64,000 nucleotides of DNA from Calcarisporiella thermophila CBS 279.70. Lineage: Eukaryota; Calcarisporiellomycota. Shown here piece by piece: positions 12,561-25,349 of this stretch. The translations under genes and the position numbers were made by a program. The notes beneath the pieces were generated by a model. It did no database searches, had not been told where the DNA came from, and saw nothing but the letters and a program-made list of their open reading frames with translations. The number at the start of each line of letters is the position of its first letter. Position 1 is the stretch's first letter. Location of the stretch: assembly GCF_041956535.1 (NCBI RefSeq), contig NW_027192206.1:1-64000 (forward strand), written 5' to 3'.

Positions 12561-13351
12561 TGAAGATGTATTATCAACCGAGGGCCATGTTATCTTGATT
12601 ATCTAGTGGAATTGCCATGTGCCTAAGTTAGTAAGGGGTTCGGATGCGGATAATTTTTCCAATTTTTCTAGCATTATTAAGTTATTCTAGAAATTTACTT
12701 CTCTACCTTGGTTTGGGAAACCAACCAACTCATTAAAAATTTTGGGGTAATATGTTCAAGTATCAAGAGTCGGATATCCCGAGTATTTCTTTATTCATCA
12801 TAAAAATTTAAAGGACTGACTCAGCCAGTACACGTTGAATACAGGCTAGTAAAGAACAAATGCGATAAAACAAAGGGGAAGCATATTTAACAATAGAGCG
12901 ATTCCTACATATTTTGCTTTTTTTGCCAAGCTCTTTTTTCTCGCCTCTTCCAAGACATATTTTGACATTACGTAGAAACGTTATAGCATAAAAACCTTAT
13001 TTGGATGGCGTTGGAAAGAAAACAGAAAAATGGAAAATAAATATACAAGCGAGTAGTATATTTGAGATAAAATAGCAAAAGCACTCACCTCTTGGATATT
13101 CGAAGCCTATTGCCAAGTCCGAATGATTCATTTTTGTGTTATACGGTATTCTTAAGTTCTTTTTCTTGGTTTTTTTTTTCTATAGCTAAAATTTCTCTGC
13201 AAGTTCACCCTGCGCCCTACAATCTTATCTGAGTGCGATAAATATGGTCAATATACAGTATCTTCAATGAAAATGAAAGCCGCAAAAAAACTATTTTCCT
13301 ATTTCAGATAGTATAGAAATTTAGAAAGAATTCCTTACGAAAGCTTGAAGA
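12561..13351. other. AT-rich intergenic region
   Basis: No convincing gene. It may include further unrecognisable remains of the pseudogene, whose later exons I cannot trace. Confidence 0.45.
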
Positions 13352-13358
13352 TATAAAA
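13352..13358 (+). promoter_or_regulatory. TATA box of first CFEM-like gene
   Basis: TATAAAA 105 bp before the ATG at 13457. The paralogue at 35380 has a TATATAA at nearly the same distance. Confidence 0.55.
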
Positions 13359-13456
13359 GCCCGTTTTTTCTTGATAACCGCAATACCTTTAACAATATCT
13401 TAGCATTAACTACATAAGTTTCAGTAATCAAACTTTTATCCTAGACACGATAAAAA

Positions 13457-13816
13457 ATGAATCTTCGCACTCTTATTGTTGCTGCTCTTCTAGCCGCCAC
13501 TTCTGTCCAGGCCTTCCCTTTTATCCGCCGCGACGAATGCTCTCTTGAATCATGTCATGGTATGACAGAGCTCCTACGTAAGTGTGTCCCTAAGGCGGCT
13601 GACAATAAAGACGATGGCAAGTTTTATGAAGGTGAGATATACATTCGATATCGATCATTTCCCTCTCTAACGTCAATACTCTTAGAAATCTTCAAGTGCT
13701 ACTGCAATGACTCTACTTTCTTGGACTCCTATGGTGAATGCATTGACGCCTGCGGAAAATATGCCAAGAATGCCCCTAGCGTTAATCAAATGGAAAAATG
13801 GTGCAAGCTCATCTAA
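13457..13816 (+). CDS. Small secreted protein, eight cysteines, CFEM-like spacing (copy 1)
   Basis: Two exons, 13457-13631 and 13686-13816, encode 101 residues. The intron is also open in frame, so a retained-intron form of 119 residues is possible, but the paralogue fixes the spliced model because its exons have identical lengths (175 and 131 bp). Residues 1-20 are a signal peptide (TSVQA-FP); a dibasic RR follows a few residues later, so a short propeptide may be cut off. The mature part has eight cysteines spaced C-x4-C-x9-C-x19-C-x-C-x11-C-x3-C-x16-C. The last five cysteines agree with the CFEM domain of fungal extracellular proteins; the C3-C4 gap is longer than usual and I see no GPI signal. 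Function unknown; haem or iron binding as in some CFEM proteins is only a possibility. Confidence 0.8.
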   Translation: MNLRTLIVAALLAATSVQAFPFIRRDECSLESCHGMTELLRKCVPKAADNKDDGKFYEGEIYIRYRSFPSLTSILLEIFKCYCNDSTFLDSYGECIDACGKYAKNAPSVNQMEKWCKLI

Positions 13817-15263
13817 GCGCCACTAATATTTGAAACATTTATTTACAGTATAAAGTAAATCACTGAAGTTAGGTTCCGTTCTACAATACCAACTTTACCA
13901 ATATATCTCCCTATGTATTATCAGTAGTATAAAATAAACAATGATAATGATAAAATTACTGGCAACGATGAATGAATTTTAACCTATCTCGCTGACGACG
14001 TGTGTCCTGCTCTCCCTGCCTCTTTAATTGCTCAGATGATCCAATTTTGGGACAGCTATTGTTTGAATGCGTGATTTAAAAAATATGCTTCATTTAATGA
14101 TCAAGCATTACATATTGATGGCCCTTGTGTTAAAAGAACCAGTTTTTACCATCTGCAAAGTTTATTGTCGTACATCCGTTCGTTAATTTTTTAGATCCAG
14201 AAGCGAAATTCCACCCCGCATTGTCATGAAGGGATATGGTTGTATTAACCAAAATAAAAGTTGGCGTAGCGTAGGTTACATTATCTCGCTTTCAAATTCA
14301 GAAAACTTTACCAGGACTCGCATGATGCAGATAAATCAGGAAGAAAGCAAAAGTTCTATTAAAGTTCAAGTGTAAATACTAAGAGATTACTTGCAAATCC
14401 CTTTTCTAAAAGATGAAAAAACAGGAGTTTTGATCGTTCAGCTTTGAAATGCAATCATTGAGATGATAAGGTTGGAGATGGGCTGAAAAATTTTGGACAA
14501 ATGGCGAAGCATTTTTCAGAAATATTTTTCATCCAGGTGCTATTCTTTACACAATTCATTAAACCTACTAGCCCCTTTGAATAATTTTCTTGCATGCCAT
14601 GTTTCCTTTATGTAGAGCAATTTGAATAAATATCTATCGGAGAATAACTAACGGAATAGTCCCGGCTCTGAGATATAAAATTTTTTAAAAACCTGATTGA
14701 AGGTTTTACTCTGCGGCGACGGAGAGATATGCGTAATTGGTTGCAGACAAGCAGTGATACTCAAAATTTATTCGACCTGAAGTATCAAGCGGAAGTTATC
14801 TAATTGTCATTTATGTTCGATTGAAAATCATATTGAATGAAGGCGTAAATGCATCCAATAACAATAACAGTTTCTTGGATTTGTATGATCTTCACAACCT
14901 GTTTCAGTATAAGCATAAAATTTGGGGAATCAATTTCGGTCTCATCATAATTTATTCGCATTTGATGCGTTTGCCACGAACCATTTGCCAAATTTGGGAA
15001 TTTTTCTGTATCTTGGTTATCCAATTTCAACATTATTATATAGTATATTTGGCGTGAGGCTTTCCCCTTTTAACTTATTAGCTGATGTGTATCGCATGGT
15101 CAGTATTCTTCCACGGCTGTCTGATAATCCGGGGTCTAATAATATTTAAAACAGAGTCAAAAATTGCGCAAATTGAAAACGAATTTTCTATTTAATCGAA
15201 ATTTTCGTATTACAATTTTCTTCCTCATAGTTTCCAAGCTCTAGGTGGAAGAAGATATCAAGT
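13817..15263. other. AT-rich intergenic region
   Basis: 1.4 kb. Overlapping short open frames on both strands at 14800-15150 have AT-driven composition and no motifs. This is probably the upstream region of the TTC39/Iml2 gene. Confidence 0.5.
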
Positions 15264-17634
15264 ATGAAGGGCAAGGTTGTGGCAAACGACCTTAGGGTTC
15301 TTTGCCCCATACAGCAAGTGAAGCAACATGAAGAAGCAAGGCTAAAATCAGATATTGCTGTAGCACATCGTGCACTTGACTTATTCTGCAATTCTCGAAT
15401 GAATGATGCAGAAGCGTTGTTGTTAAAAGGGCACAAAAAGACTCTCTACTCGACCCATGGTTATAGTGTACTCCTCACCTTCCGCGCTCTGCTAACTTTC
15501 AAACCAGATGAAATTGATATAGCTGTTATGGCTTTGGAAACCACAATTAAAGTAGCTTCCCGATATCGGAGATCGAGGGGAACCATGATTAGTGATATTA
15601 TACTAGGTGGGCCGTCAGTAAATGAGTTCAAAAATATGACAGGATGCCAAAGGCATGCGGTTAGTTGCAAAACTAATTTTTACAAGATTTACTACCGGTT
15701 AGAAATTGATCTATATATATTTTAGGAACTTGTAGTTGCTGAGGCCAATTTGTTACTATTTATGCTGGTGTTTATTCAACGTAGTAATCAACCTCTAATC
15801 AAGGCAGCCCTCTATGTCAAGCGTTGTCAAACTCTCTACAGCGCGATACGAAAATTTGTAGTGGCTATCGAAAAAGAAAGCGAGAATGGAATTGACATTA
15901 CTGGTTACAATATTGACGTGGATTTTTACTCGGGTATCACATTTGGTCCTGCAATACTAGCAATCGGTATATCTTACATTAATATGCTCCACCGTTATAA
16001 CGCCTTTCTTCTCCGGGTTGCCGGCTTTAAGGGGAATCGTGAATATGGTCTTACTCTCCTTAAGGCTACAGGCGGGTGGCAACAAGAAACAAATTCCAGC
16101 TACTACGAGCGTGCAGCTCTACGGGGACGCAGCGGATTGCGGCAACTATTCTGTGATGTTGTCATTTCTATTTTTCAGGTAGTGGTGAGTGGCTTCTTGA
16201 TGAACCCTAGTTATGATCTCACCACCGCTGTCAAAATCTCCAATTTTCTCGTGACACGATATGAGCATAGCATCATTTTTCTCTATATATCTGGCGTGAC
16301 CCAAATGGTCTCCTCTAATATTGATGCGGCAATTAGTATATTTGAATTTGCAACACATACACGACAAGAGTGGAGACAAATACTCCACTGTTCATGCTGG
16401 TACCTGTTCCTCTGCTACTGCATAGTGCTTGATTGGGAAAAAGCTTTAAACTCGATTAATATCCTCGCAATGGAGAGTATGTGGTCCAAGGCGACATATT
16501 GCTATCATAGAGCTGTGGCCATGTATATACTCGGAGACAAAGTTAATTCGAATGAGGTGATTATTGCAATGGCAGATATAAACCGCCAGGTGTATCGCTT
16601 CGGTAGAAAATGTTTGCCTATAGAGGTAATTATCATGATTATATGACGACTGTTCTCTCAAGAACACAACTATATCTGAACTCTGCCACTAGAAATTTGT
16701 AGCAAGGAAAGCACGTAAATTTTTTGCACAAGGAAATCGACTCTTCCTACCTATGTTTGAACTCATGTATATCTGGAACTGCTACAACTATATGAACATG
16801 TCACAGATGATCAACTGCTTAACTTCTATTTCAATGGATCTAGCGAATCTTGAACTACTTGAGAAAACTGTAACCCATATAGATGTCACCGAGCAGTGTT
16901 TGAGTCCAAATCGTAGACCACATGGAAAAACTCAGTATCCATCAAAATCGATGTCAAATGCCGCTCCCTCATCCAGCGTAGGCTCAATCAATCCCAATTC
17001 CATGGAATATGCGAACTACTGGGATGATTACTGTCTCGGTTACATGCTTAAAGGTGTCATTGCCTCAAAACTGGCCTTTTACGAAAGTTGCTCAGCATCG
17101 TATCCACATGAAGAATATGTTAAACTTGCATTAACATGTTTTGACACCGTTATCAATCACAGCTCCAAAATCGCACTTGATCATTACATATTTTATTTCA
17201 CTCGTTTCGAACGAGCTCGAATGCGAATGTATTTGGGCGAATTACAAGAGGCTCGTAGAGAACTTGATGCATTAATAAGCGAAAGTACGAGGCCACTGGA
17301 GAAAGGTCATTACAGCTTTAGGAGCATCTTAATTATACAAATAGAACATATACTTGAGGATTTGAAGCGAGCAGAAGATTCCCTAGCCAACAAAACTAGA
17401 AATGATCACCCAACCACGCCAGAGCATGATTTACCAGAGAGCATTGCGATAGTACCACATACACAGGAAAGATCAAGTTCAATTGGAAATAATATTCATT
17501 CAACTAATAACAATTGTATCGAATTTTTCCGTGAGTTGAAAAGAAAACGAGAAATCTCTGCAGTCAATATACTTGACCATAATCTGATATGTGAAAAATA
17601 TGTAGCTTATGAGCGAAGCTATATGGGAGTATAG
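15264..17634 (+). CDS. TTC39/IML2-family tetratricopeptide protein
   Basis: Three exons, 15264-15659, 15726-16625 and 16693-17634, give 745 residues, close to yeast Iml2 (about 730). Family landmarks are present: the N-terminal SRMNDAEALL segment, QRHAELVVAEANLLL across the first junction, the glycine-containing VAGFKGNREYGLTLL block, and PIEKFVARKARKFF across the second junction. These proteins are helical TPR-like repeats. Yeast Iml2 is linked to lipid-droplet-related clearance of protein inclusions, and human TTC39 proteins to lipid metabolism. The region after about residue 490 has an inserted polar stretch (SMSNAAPSSS) and a polar C-terminal tail. The start was chosen because an in-frame stop lies shortly upstream and the family N-terminus is intact. 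The gene sits alone in the AT-rich half. Confidence 0.85.
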
Positions 17635-18126
17635 TTTTTTTTTAATGATAATCGATACTATTTTAGTATTTTCACTTGTATATTTCACAAAAAGTATACT
17701 ATTACCGGCGTTATAATACTGAATTTTCTCTGTGAAATGTACATAATTTGTATGAATACCTAGCGATGTTCATTCTTTTTGTAATATTTTATTATGATGT
17801 TCACATATAGCGTACCAAAAGCTCCATTATGTCATGGTGCTCTACTGTATATTGCAATAAGAATAATAGCAAACTAATATAGTAAAACCTTAGCTTTTCT
17901 TGAAACAATTGTTTTTTTGTAAATTTTGATATATAAACTGCTTCACCAACCCAAATCATAAATTTCTGATCGAATGCTCAGTCTATAATTTACTTTAAAT
18001 AAAGCATGATTTGGGATTATGTAGTTGAATCGGAGTATGGTGGCCTTTATTTAAATTTAGGTATAACAAATTATTGAGTAAACCTAAAGCCTTCCTAATT
18101 TTTCTTTGGTATTTTCTCGGATTATT
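17635..18126. other. Convergent 3' intergenic region
   Basis: Very AT-rich tail-to-tail spacer between the TTC39/IML2 gene and the minus-strand secreted protein gene. It contains the poly-T run after the stop at 17634 and several AATAAA-like signals on both strands. No gene seen. Confidence 0.5.
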
Positions 18127-18411
18127 TTAACAACTGCACGTACCGCCACAGTCCAGATCACTATTGTTGCAGTTGTCATCATTGGAGCAGGTGGCCCATC
18201 TGCCAGCACCTTTGCCCCAGGCAAGCCAGCACCAACGACCCACAGAGTCACAAGTCTTCCAGCAATAACCGTCGGTGCAAGTGGGCCCAGTACCAGGATA
18301 GCATTTATCAATTTTGACCTGGCCATCTAGAGGGTGTTTTCTGCCCGGTACTGCGGCCATTGACGTAGCGGCAAAGAGCATGACGCAAAGCATAGAAAGA
18401 TTGAGCTTCAT
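18127..18411 (-). CDS. Secreted ten-cysteine protein (IDI-2-like?)
   Basis: Single exon. An ATG at 18432 is in frame, but the second ATG at 18411 gives a better signal peptide, so I start there: 94 residues with a signal peptide of about 20 residues (hydrophobic core, ATSMAA). The mature protein has ten cysteines in a TDGYCWKTC ... WCWLAWG ... CSNDDNC ... CGGTCSC arrangement, rich in Gly and Trp. This layout recalls the small secreted IDI-2-like proteins found widely in filamentous fungi, but I cannot confirm it without a search. Function is unknown; an extracellular role in competition or host contact is inference. A TATA-like TATAAAT lies about 95 bp upstream on the minus strand. Confidence 0.72.
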   Translation of the reverse strand: MKLNLSMLCVMLFAATSMAAVPGRKHPLDGQVKIDKCYPGTGPTCTDGYCWKTCDSVGRWCWLAWGKGAGRWATCSNDDNCNNSDLDCGGTCSC

Positions 18412-18505
18412 GGTGTTAGCTATAGTTGTCAATTCTTTTCTCGTCCAGAAATTGATTTTGCAATGATCGTAAGTAAAGAGTCAGGCAAATATTTATTTTC
18501 TTCTA

Positions 18506-18512
18506 ATTTATA
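18506..18512 (-). promoter_or_regulatory. TATA box of ten-cysteine protein gene
   Basis: TATAAAT on the minus strand about 95 bp before the chosen start at 18411. Confidence 0.5.
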
Positions 18513-20852
18513 CATCTTTTGAACATGGCTTTGATTTGATACCCCATTTCATTTTTCCGAACCATAATAAATTAAAAAAATTTCGGGCTTCACAGGAAAA
18601 AGCTTAATACAGCTTCTCAGTTAAAATAACCAATTGAAACCTTTATCTAAGGTCGAAAGGGGAAGTGAGAATATTTCCAAAGAGTTTAAATTCAAAACGG
18701 ACTCCTGCCGTTAAAGATGTTCTATTTTAAAATTGGCAAACGTCTTGCCTAGTAGGTTATGATGGCTTAGTTGAATGTTGTCGAGACCCTAAATCTTTTT
18801 CTTAGTTTGCATCATCTTGTGTATGCGAGAAATTCTTGTTTCTAAGCAATATCCGTAATGATTACGACCATCTCATTTCAGGATGTGAGAGAACAGCAAC
18901 ATCGTTAACTTGCTTGCGACAATGGGTATTTTCCTCATGCTATATAGTAGAATTTTTATAAAGAGTTTTGAATGAACAACTATCCTTGCCACTTATATTC
19001 TTTGATTTTCTTCATCTTATCACCCGCATTATGATATTGGATATTTATTTCAAGTTGATGATTTAATGTATGCTCACGTTTTCTCCGGAGCTAATTCGTA
19101 TTTGCATCCAGGTTAAATTCGCCAAATACTATGGATAAAAGAGTATAAACTCGGCCATTTGAAAGCATTTTATTACCCATGCGAAACTTCTGCGAAAATA
19201 AGTATCAGGACATTCCATTTACTTATATATTTTCACGTTTCTTTGTATTCTCAGGATGACAAAGAACTAAAGTTTACTAAATGCATTGTATATTCGCAAT
19301 ATTATTTTTAGACATAATGCAAAATACATTATCCAGATATATGCTCTTGGTTCAAATGCAAAGAAAAAATTAACTCTAAATATGTGATTCCCAATGCTCT
19401 TTAATCACATCCTTAATTTTAAATTTAATATCTTCTAATAAACTATTCCAAAGTGTGAACTCTGAGAACATAAAGCGCTAAGCTTTAGCTGTCCTCTGGT
19501 TTCAGAGCGAAATCTGCTCTTAAATTAAATTATTATGATTTATTAATTGGTGCTGTACAAAGTTATATACACAAACCTTAGATGGAAGAAGCATGAAATA
19601 GCCCCAACTACTACGATACTATATCGGATATACCGTATTGGCAAATTTCGCAATAAGCTTTATTTGAGTATCGACAATATTATCAAAGGTTACCGGAGAG
19701 AGCCGAGACTTGAACATAAAAGCTATCGATATCAGGAACTTCGTAGCTATACCCGATGATTATACAAAAATTTCAAGAAGCTGCTTACCTTTCTATCTTT
19801 TCTCGTTTGAAAAACTGGCAAGCTGCTATAACCCAGTATTTTGGCCTCAATATCTTGTCAATAACAAAAAATTAGAGTAGTGTCTAATTAACTCTATCGA
19901 ACTTGGGCCTCTGTTGTGGCTAAGATGGAATAGAAATGTTTCCATCGTCCCCATTAAATGAACCTTTCTGGTAAATAAATAAATTATCAGCCTCTACTGA
20001 AGACAGTGTGGTTACAATTTAAGTTCGAATACCTTCAAATTAGCTGCTAAAAAATCTATAGTGAATAAATTGAAACTGGGGCGAATAAAAGACTAGCAGA
20101 ATCATTAGTAAGCTACTTAAATGACCAAAGCAAATACAATGGAGACTAGTACAAAATGTTGCTCGTGGGAGACAAATACAAACTAAATGTAAGTACAATA
20201 CAGATCTGAATCTCGTTTAAACTCGTTTCTCTTGATTGAGCACTTGAGCGGCCTTGCTTGTTTTTCAAGTATCCAGGATATTTGGCAACTCTTATTAATA
20301 GACCAACCTTCAACGAATAACATCTCCATTATCCTACAATATACAATAAATACCAAGAATAAGCACGAGGCTTGTAAATGTGCGCACCATTTTATCAGTA
20401 AGGTTGAGAATGCAGTAGCATTATAATGAAACCGTCGTCAAAATTCATTGCTGGACTTATCAAACAATATTAACATGAAAGATGTTTTAATATGCTAAAT
20501 GTGTAGCTCTTGATATTTAGAAAATATTGGGATTTATTAAAAAATATTTTTGAGAATTTAATACTTTTTTCAAAAAATTCAATACCAAATATTAGTGTTC
20601 TAATTTTGTACAGTATATTGCGATCGAAATTACATTATTGAAACTAATAAAATTTATTCAAAAACGATTATTATTATGGAATGCAAAAGGTAGAACATTA
20701 TTCATCATTCCTCATAAATATAAAAATATATCACGTATTAATTAACAACTCCTGCTAATAATCTACAACCACCTAGCTATTCCTTTCACATAATTTCTGT
20801 TCTTGTAATCCTTTTACACGCTTTCACATATGTAATAAATTTAGATTTGCCC
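18513..20852. other. AT-rich intergenic region
   Basis: 2.3 kb with no convincing coding sequence on either strand. Open frames at 19547 and 20232 (64-70 codons) have no motifs or signal peptides. Confidence 0.5.
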
Positions 20853-21737
20853 TCAAACTTTTGTGGTGGCCACAGCTTGATATCCCGGGGCGGGATGAGA
20901 CAAAAAGGGCGAATTTCCTCCCTCCCCGAGATCATCTTTTTCACGTAGTTGACGATGATAGCTGATAATCACAAACGTGAAGTAGGCCTGTTTAAAAAAG
21001 TGTGTATAATAATAGTATTAGTTGAAAAAATCGCTTGGAATGAAGCAAATGAACTTACTTGTACTGCAATTACCAGGAAGGCAGAAAAGCCGATAATGAA
21101 TGGAAACATATTAATCATACTAAGACAACCTTCAGTTGGTGGTTGATCAGGATGGCGCTTATCGTTACATATGTCTTTATCAGGCCATTCAAATTTGTCT
21201 GAGCCTAATCCCAGAAGTAGACTTAGAATATTGAATGTTGATAGCAGTAGGCTGATTTGGTTGTAGATAGAGAATATTAACACAGAAAACGTGTGTTGCT
21301 AGAATAAAAATAAAAAATAGATATACGAAGAAAAAGAAAGATGAGAAATAAAATTACAATGCCAAAATTGGTTCTTGAAATATCCTCTTTTTGCACTTTT
21401 AAATATAATACTGACATAGAAAAAATACTCTACTGCTATTATAGATATTTGCCTCAAAAGTGCAACAATGCAGTATTTTTACTCTTTTTTACTATTGCAT
21501 TTCAAAATAATCTGCTTCCCATCTCTACCTTATGCTTACCTTAATAGCTCCAACTACCCCAAACAAGGAACAGATAGCGGCGATAATGGACCATGATAGA
21601 GTCCAAGATACTGTACTATCTGGCCTAGTAGCGAATCGCATCGATAAAGCGGCATTCGCAATTAATATATACAATGCCAATAGTAGAGTTCCCGCCCGAA
21701 GCGAAAAACAAAAACAACACCCTGTTAGTTTAGGCAT
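20853..21737 (-). CDS. Four-helix (tetraspan) membrane protein of unknown function
   Basis: Three exons on the minus strand: 21737-21540, 21298-21059 and 20987-20853, all in phase, giving 190 residues. Four hydrophobic segments are visible: about residues 14-34, 47-64, 70-90 and 120-155 (the last runs across the second junction). The loop between helices 3 and 4 is longer and holds acidic residues and two cysteines (DICNDKR ... EGCLSM). The N-terminus has a GCCFC cluster, a possible palmitoylation site. The C-terminal tail is cytosolic-looking and ends with ATTKV. I recall similar tetraspan proteins as a common uncharacterised class in early-diverging fungi, but I cannot assign a family; MARVEL-like topology is an alternative. 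Intron 1 is long for this window (241 bp). Confidence 0.75.
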
Positions 21738-22929
21738 AGTTGATTTCTTATGAAGAGGTCAGATATTACATATATTGCTTTATATATAAGTAGGAGATAT
21801 GGTTAAGGTGTTTCAAATCAGCTGATTTGCTACTAAGGTTTAAATAAGGTGTCCCCAATCAGAAGTGTACTAAAAGGTGGAAGCCGAATTTTCTTCGTTC
21901 CTATACCATTTTGAAAACTCTCTCCTCACGGCAAACTTGTGAATGTAGACTTCGCTGATCTAAGTCTTTAGTTTACCTAGGCTCACAATCACCCAGGTGT
22001 CCCGATTTGTGACTGATACCTTGTAGAGAATGTAGCAGAGATAAGTTAACTGCAATGCTGGCTTTGCTAAATGAACGGATATAAACTTCTTTCAATAAAA
22101 GTTTGTGCTCGCGAAACTTTTCCATGGAAATCAAACTCTGTTCACCCAATAGTTACTTCTAGGCTTGGAGGGCTTAGGAGAATTTTAACGAGACTTTCGT
22201 CCAATCATGATTACAGGCATCTTAGGATTTCTGGATATGACGTAGAGACGTATTGATAAAATACGTGGTAACAAGTAGCACAATTGATTTAATATAGTAA
22301 ACACGGCAGACATGTATATACTGTATGCCTAGCTCGACTTCTCAACTTGAACATACGGCTTTTCCAAGCCATAGGTTTAAGATGGAGCCGAACTTGATCG
22401 GAAAATATTGAAAAATGTGGCAAATACAGCTCTACTCACACTACAAGCGATTTAGCACAGAATTAATGTTTCTCTATCCAAGTTTATATTTTACGAAAGC
22501 TCGGGAAGCAAATATTTATCAGCTGATGAATTCTTGTAGTCATGTTGGATAGCGTTTAATATTGTGGCATTCATATTAAAAGCGAATCGATATCGGTAAA
22601 ATAACTATAGACTATTCGCATAGGAGCCAGCCTCTTTGCATTTTCTGGCAAAACTAAAGAGGATCGACTTTAGGATGGGTATATGCTGAGGATAATGGGA
22701 TTTGACCCGCTCTAAATAGTGGGAGGGCGGGCTACTCAACCATAATCTCCGGCGTGGTTTATTCTCAGCACTTGGCAAAATATTACTCTGTACAAATCAG
22801 CATATAATGCAAAGGGTTGGAGATTCTTTCAAGTGATATGTGATCCAAAATCACTACAATTCATAGTGCAGTGGAGATAGCCAATTAATTTCGCGGAGTG
22901 AATTTTCTTTAAAATCTTCTTCGTGCATA
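21738..22929. other. Divergent promoter region between membrane protein and regulator
   Basis: 1.2 kb between the divergently transcribed tetraspan gene and the Zn2Cys6 regulator. No gene seen. A GC-richer patch at 22690-22760 lies about 200 bp before the regulator start. Confidence 0.5.
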
Positions 22930-25349
22930 ATGCCCAAATCTGAAAAGGTTTTGGATTCTTCTCGGGTGAAGAGGGCATGCGACCAGTGCAGAAGTAAAAA
23001 AATAAAATGCGATGGTTTAGCCCCTGTTTGCGGCAGTTGCCAATGCATTGGTTGCACGTGTACCTATGCTGCTGTTTTCCGGAAGCGAGGTCCGCCAAAG
23101 GGATATGTCGAAGCCATCGAGACTCGCCTGAATCGCGTACATGAGATGCTTTTGGAATTCTTTGGTGATGACCCGAGACTTGAATCAGTTTTGGCAGAGC
23201 TAACTGCACCTATAGAAACGTCATCTGGGGACTTTATCACTCTCCGATTCCAATCTCCTAATGATAACAAATCAAAAGTTGACCCTTCACGCTCGTTCGA
23301 AGTTGCGGAAAATCAATTAAATTTATTTTCAGGAGATCTCACTATATATGAGGAGATCGAGGATTTTCGTTTCCATGGAAATGCCAGTGGCGTATACTTG
23401 ATGCGCAATAGCGCTCTCCACAACAGCGGGTATTTAAATCTAGGGGCGAATCAAACTCTACATCGTAGAAGTAACTGGCAACAGTTAGATGTAAATCCTT
23501 ATGATGTTCCTCCATCAGATCTCTCTGATCACCTGATCCATCTATACTTTGACAATTTCCACCCACTATTTCCGGTAATAGACAGACCCGAATTTCTTCG
23601 CTCCTTGCGCACAACACAACCTCCTCTCTTGCTACTGAATGCAATCTATGGAATTGCGGCGCGTATCTCTGATGACCCGAGAATAAAGTCATTTACATAC
23701 TCAAAGTGCCCTGAGCTAGTGGGTGGAATTTTCTTCGAACGTGCCAAACTCCTTCTGGATTGTGAGTACGACACCCCCAACCTATCCACCGTCCAAGCGG
23801 CCCTGCTCTTAGCCTATTACCAGCCAGGAGCCCCTCGGCCAAGTCGCTCTTGGATATTCGGCGGAATAGTAAGTAGCCATTGCACTTGAAGTATCGTGAA
23901 TTGCTGATTTACACTTCATTCCCAAATTCCCATCGATAGGCGATCAGGATTGCGCTTGAATTAGGGCTTAATCGCTATTTTTTTTCCATGCCCCGCAGGG
24001 ATCGAAAATTACGAAAACGCGTGTATTGGTGCTGCTTTGTGTTGGACCGTCTACTTGCAGTTAGGCATGGTAGACCGATTTCGCTTGACGAGCGCGAATG
24101 CAATGTGCCTAGCTTCCAAGCAGAAGACGAGGAGGAGCCGTGGCCCGTTGCAAATGCAAATCATTGCCAAGTTATATCCAATTTTGGCTATTTAGTGCAA
24201 CTCTATCAGATACTCGGCCGCATACTTAATAATATCTATTCCATCAGCTCGGAAAGAAGCGTTGTTCTTTCCAGGAGCCCAAACATCTTAGTCAATTCTT
24301 TGCATCATGCCCTACTTTCTTGGTTTCACAAGTTGCCTCTGCATTTACGGCTACCCATTTCCAAACAAACGCCACATCTCTCAGCTGTCTCCTCGAATAT
24401 GCATATTATATATCACACCTGCGTGATTTTACTTCACCGACCCTTTTTACCTCTCTCGTGCCAAGAACCTACTCCAGATCTACTTGCTTCGACAAAGGCC
24501 TGCAGTGAATCCGCCGATACCATCATTGATTTGGTCTATAGCCGCTATAACTGCGGTGGAGTAATGCACATAGTAGAGCCCAATCTCTATTCGATTTTTA
24601 ACGCAACCACTTTCCATTTGTGCTATAATACTGGCATAGATTTACGTGGTATTAAACTAAACACTTTAAAGGGCTTGAAAGTATTGCAAGCGTTGGAGCC
24701 AGTATGGTTTATGTCGAAGATGCTTGGAGCAATGATTCGTAATATTGCTTTCATACGTAAAATTGGTCTGGAGGACAATGATTTGGACAGTTTTGAAACT
24801 CCCAAACCACGCTCTCCGAAAGGATTTTATAATAATGGGATGACAACAGAGGCTGAGGGAAGCGGATCCCGTAACGAGATTAATCCAAGCATTGGTAAAT
24901 TCACACTTACAGCAGATATGTTATCGAGCTATTAACTTAATCTCTATTCACTAGTTGACCCGGAACTTTTGAACTTTTTTGGAGCGAACCCGGATACTAT
25001 GCAACCGATTAATCCATCCGATTTTTCGCTCCTCCCTGCATCCTCTATCCCCCACCCTGATAGTTTTTTGCTGGATTCGCTCTGGCTTCTACAAAAACAA
25101 CATCAAATGGACGCACAGACAGTTTCCAATCCGATCACCACTACAAACGATATTAATACAGAATCCCCTACACCTTCTTGGGATGATAATTCGAAGGCCT
25201 CACTCTCGCAGACAAGCCAAGCCTTGCCCTCTCTACTCCTCCAAATGCTCTCTTCTCAAACAAGTTTCGAATCAACTGAGCCGTTGAACTTTGGGACGCG
25301 TATGCCAATGGACGAGGATGAGTGGGGCATATTCATGATGCGGCAATAG
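22930..25349 (+). CDS. Zn2Cys6 transcription factor with fungal-specific TF domain
   Basis: Three exons, 22930-23868, 23940-24894 and 24955-25349, in phase, giving 762 residues. The N-terminal zinc cluster spans about residues 17-45 (CDQCRSKKIKCDG then CGSCQCIGCTC), followed by the linker RKRGPPKGYVEAIETRLNRV, a usual dimerisation start. The middle homology region (fungal TF domain) runs from about 190 to 400 and includes LYFDNFHPLFPVIDRPEF and VYWCCFVLDRLLAVRHGRPI. The C-terminus is rich in Ser, Thr, Pro and acidic residues, as in activation domains. Targets cannot be read from sequence. A decayed copy of exon 1 lies at 11658, so this gene was duplicated once. No metabolic gene is directly adjacent. 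Confidence 0.92.
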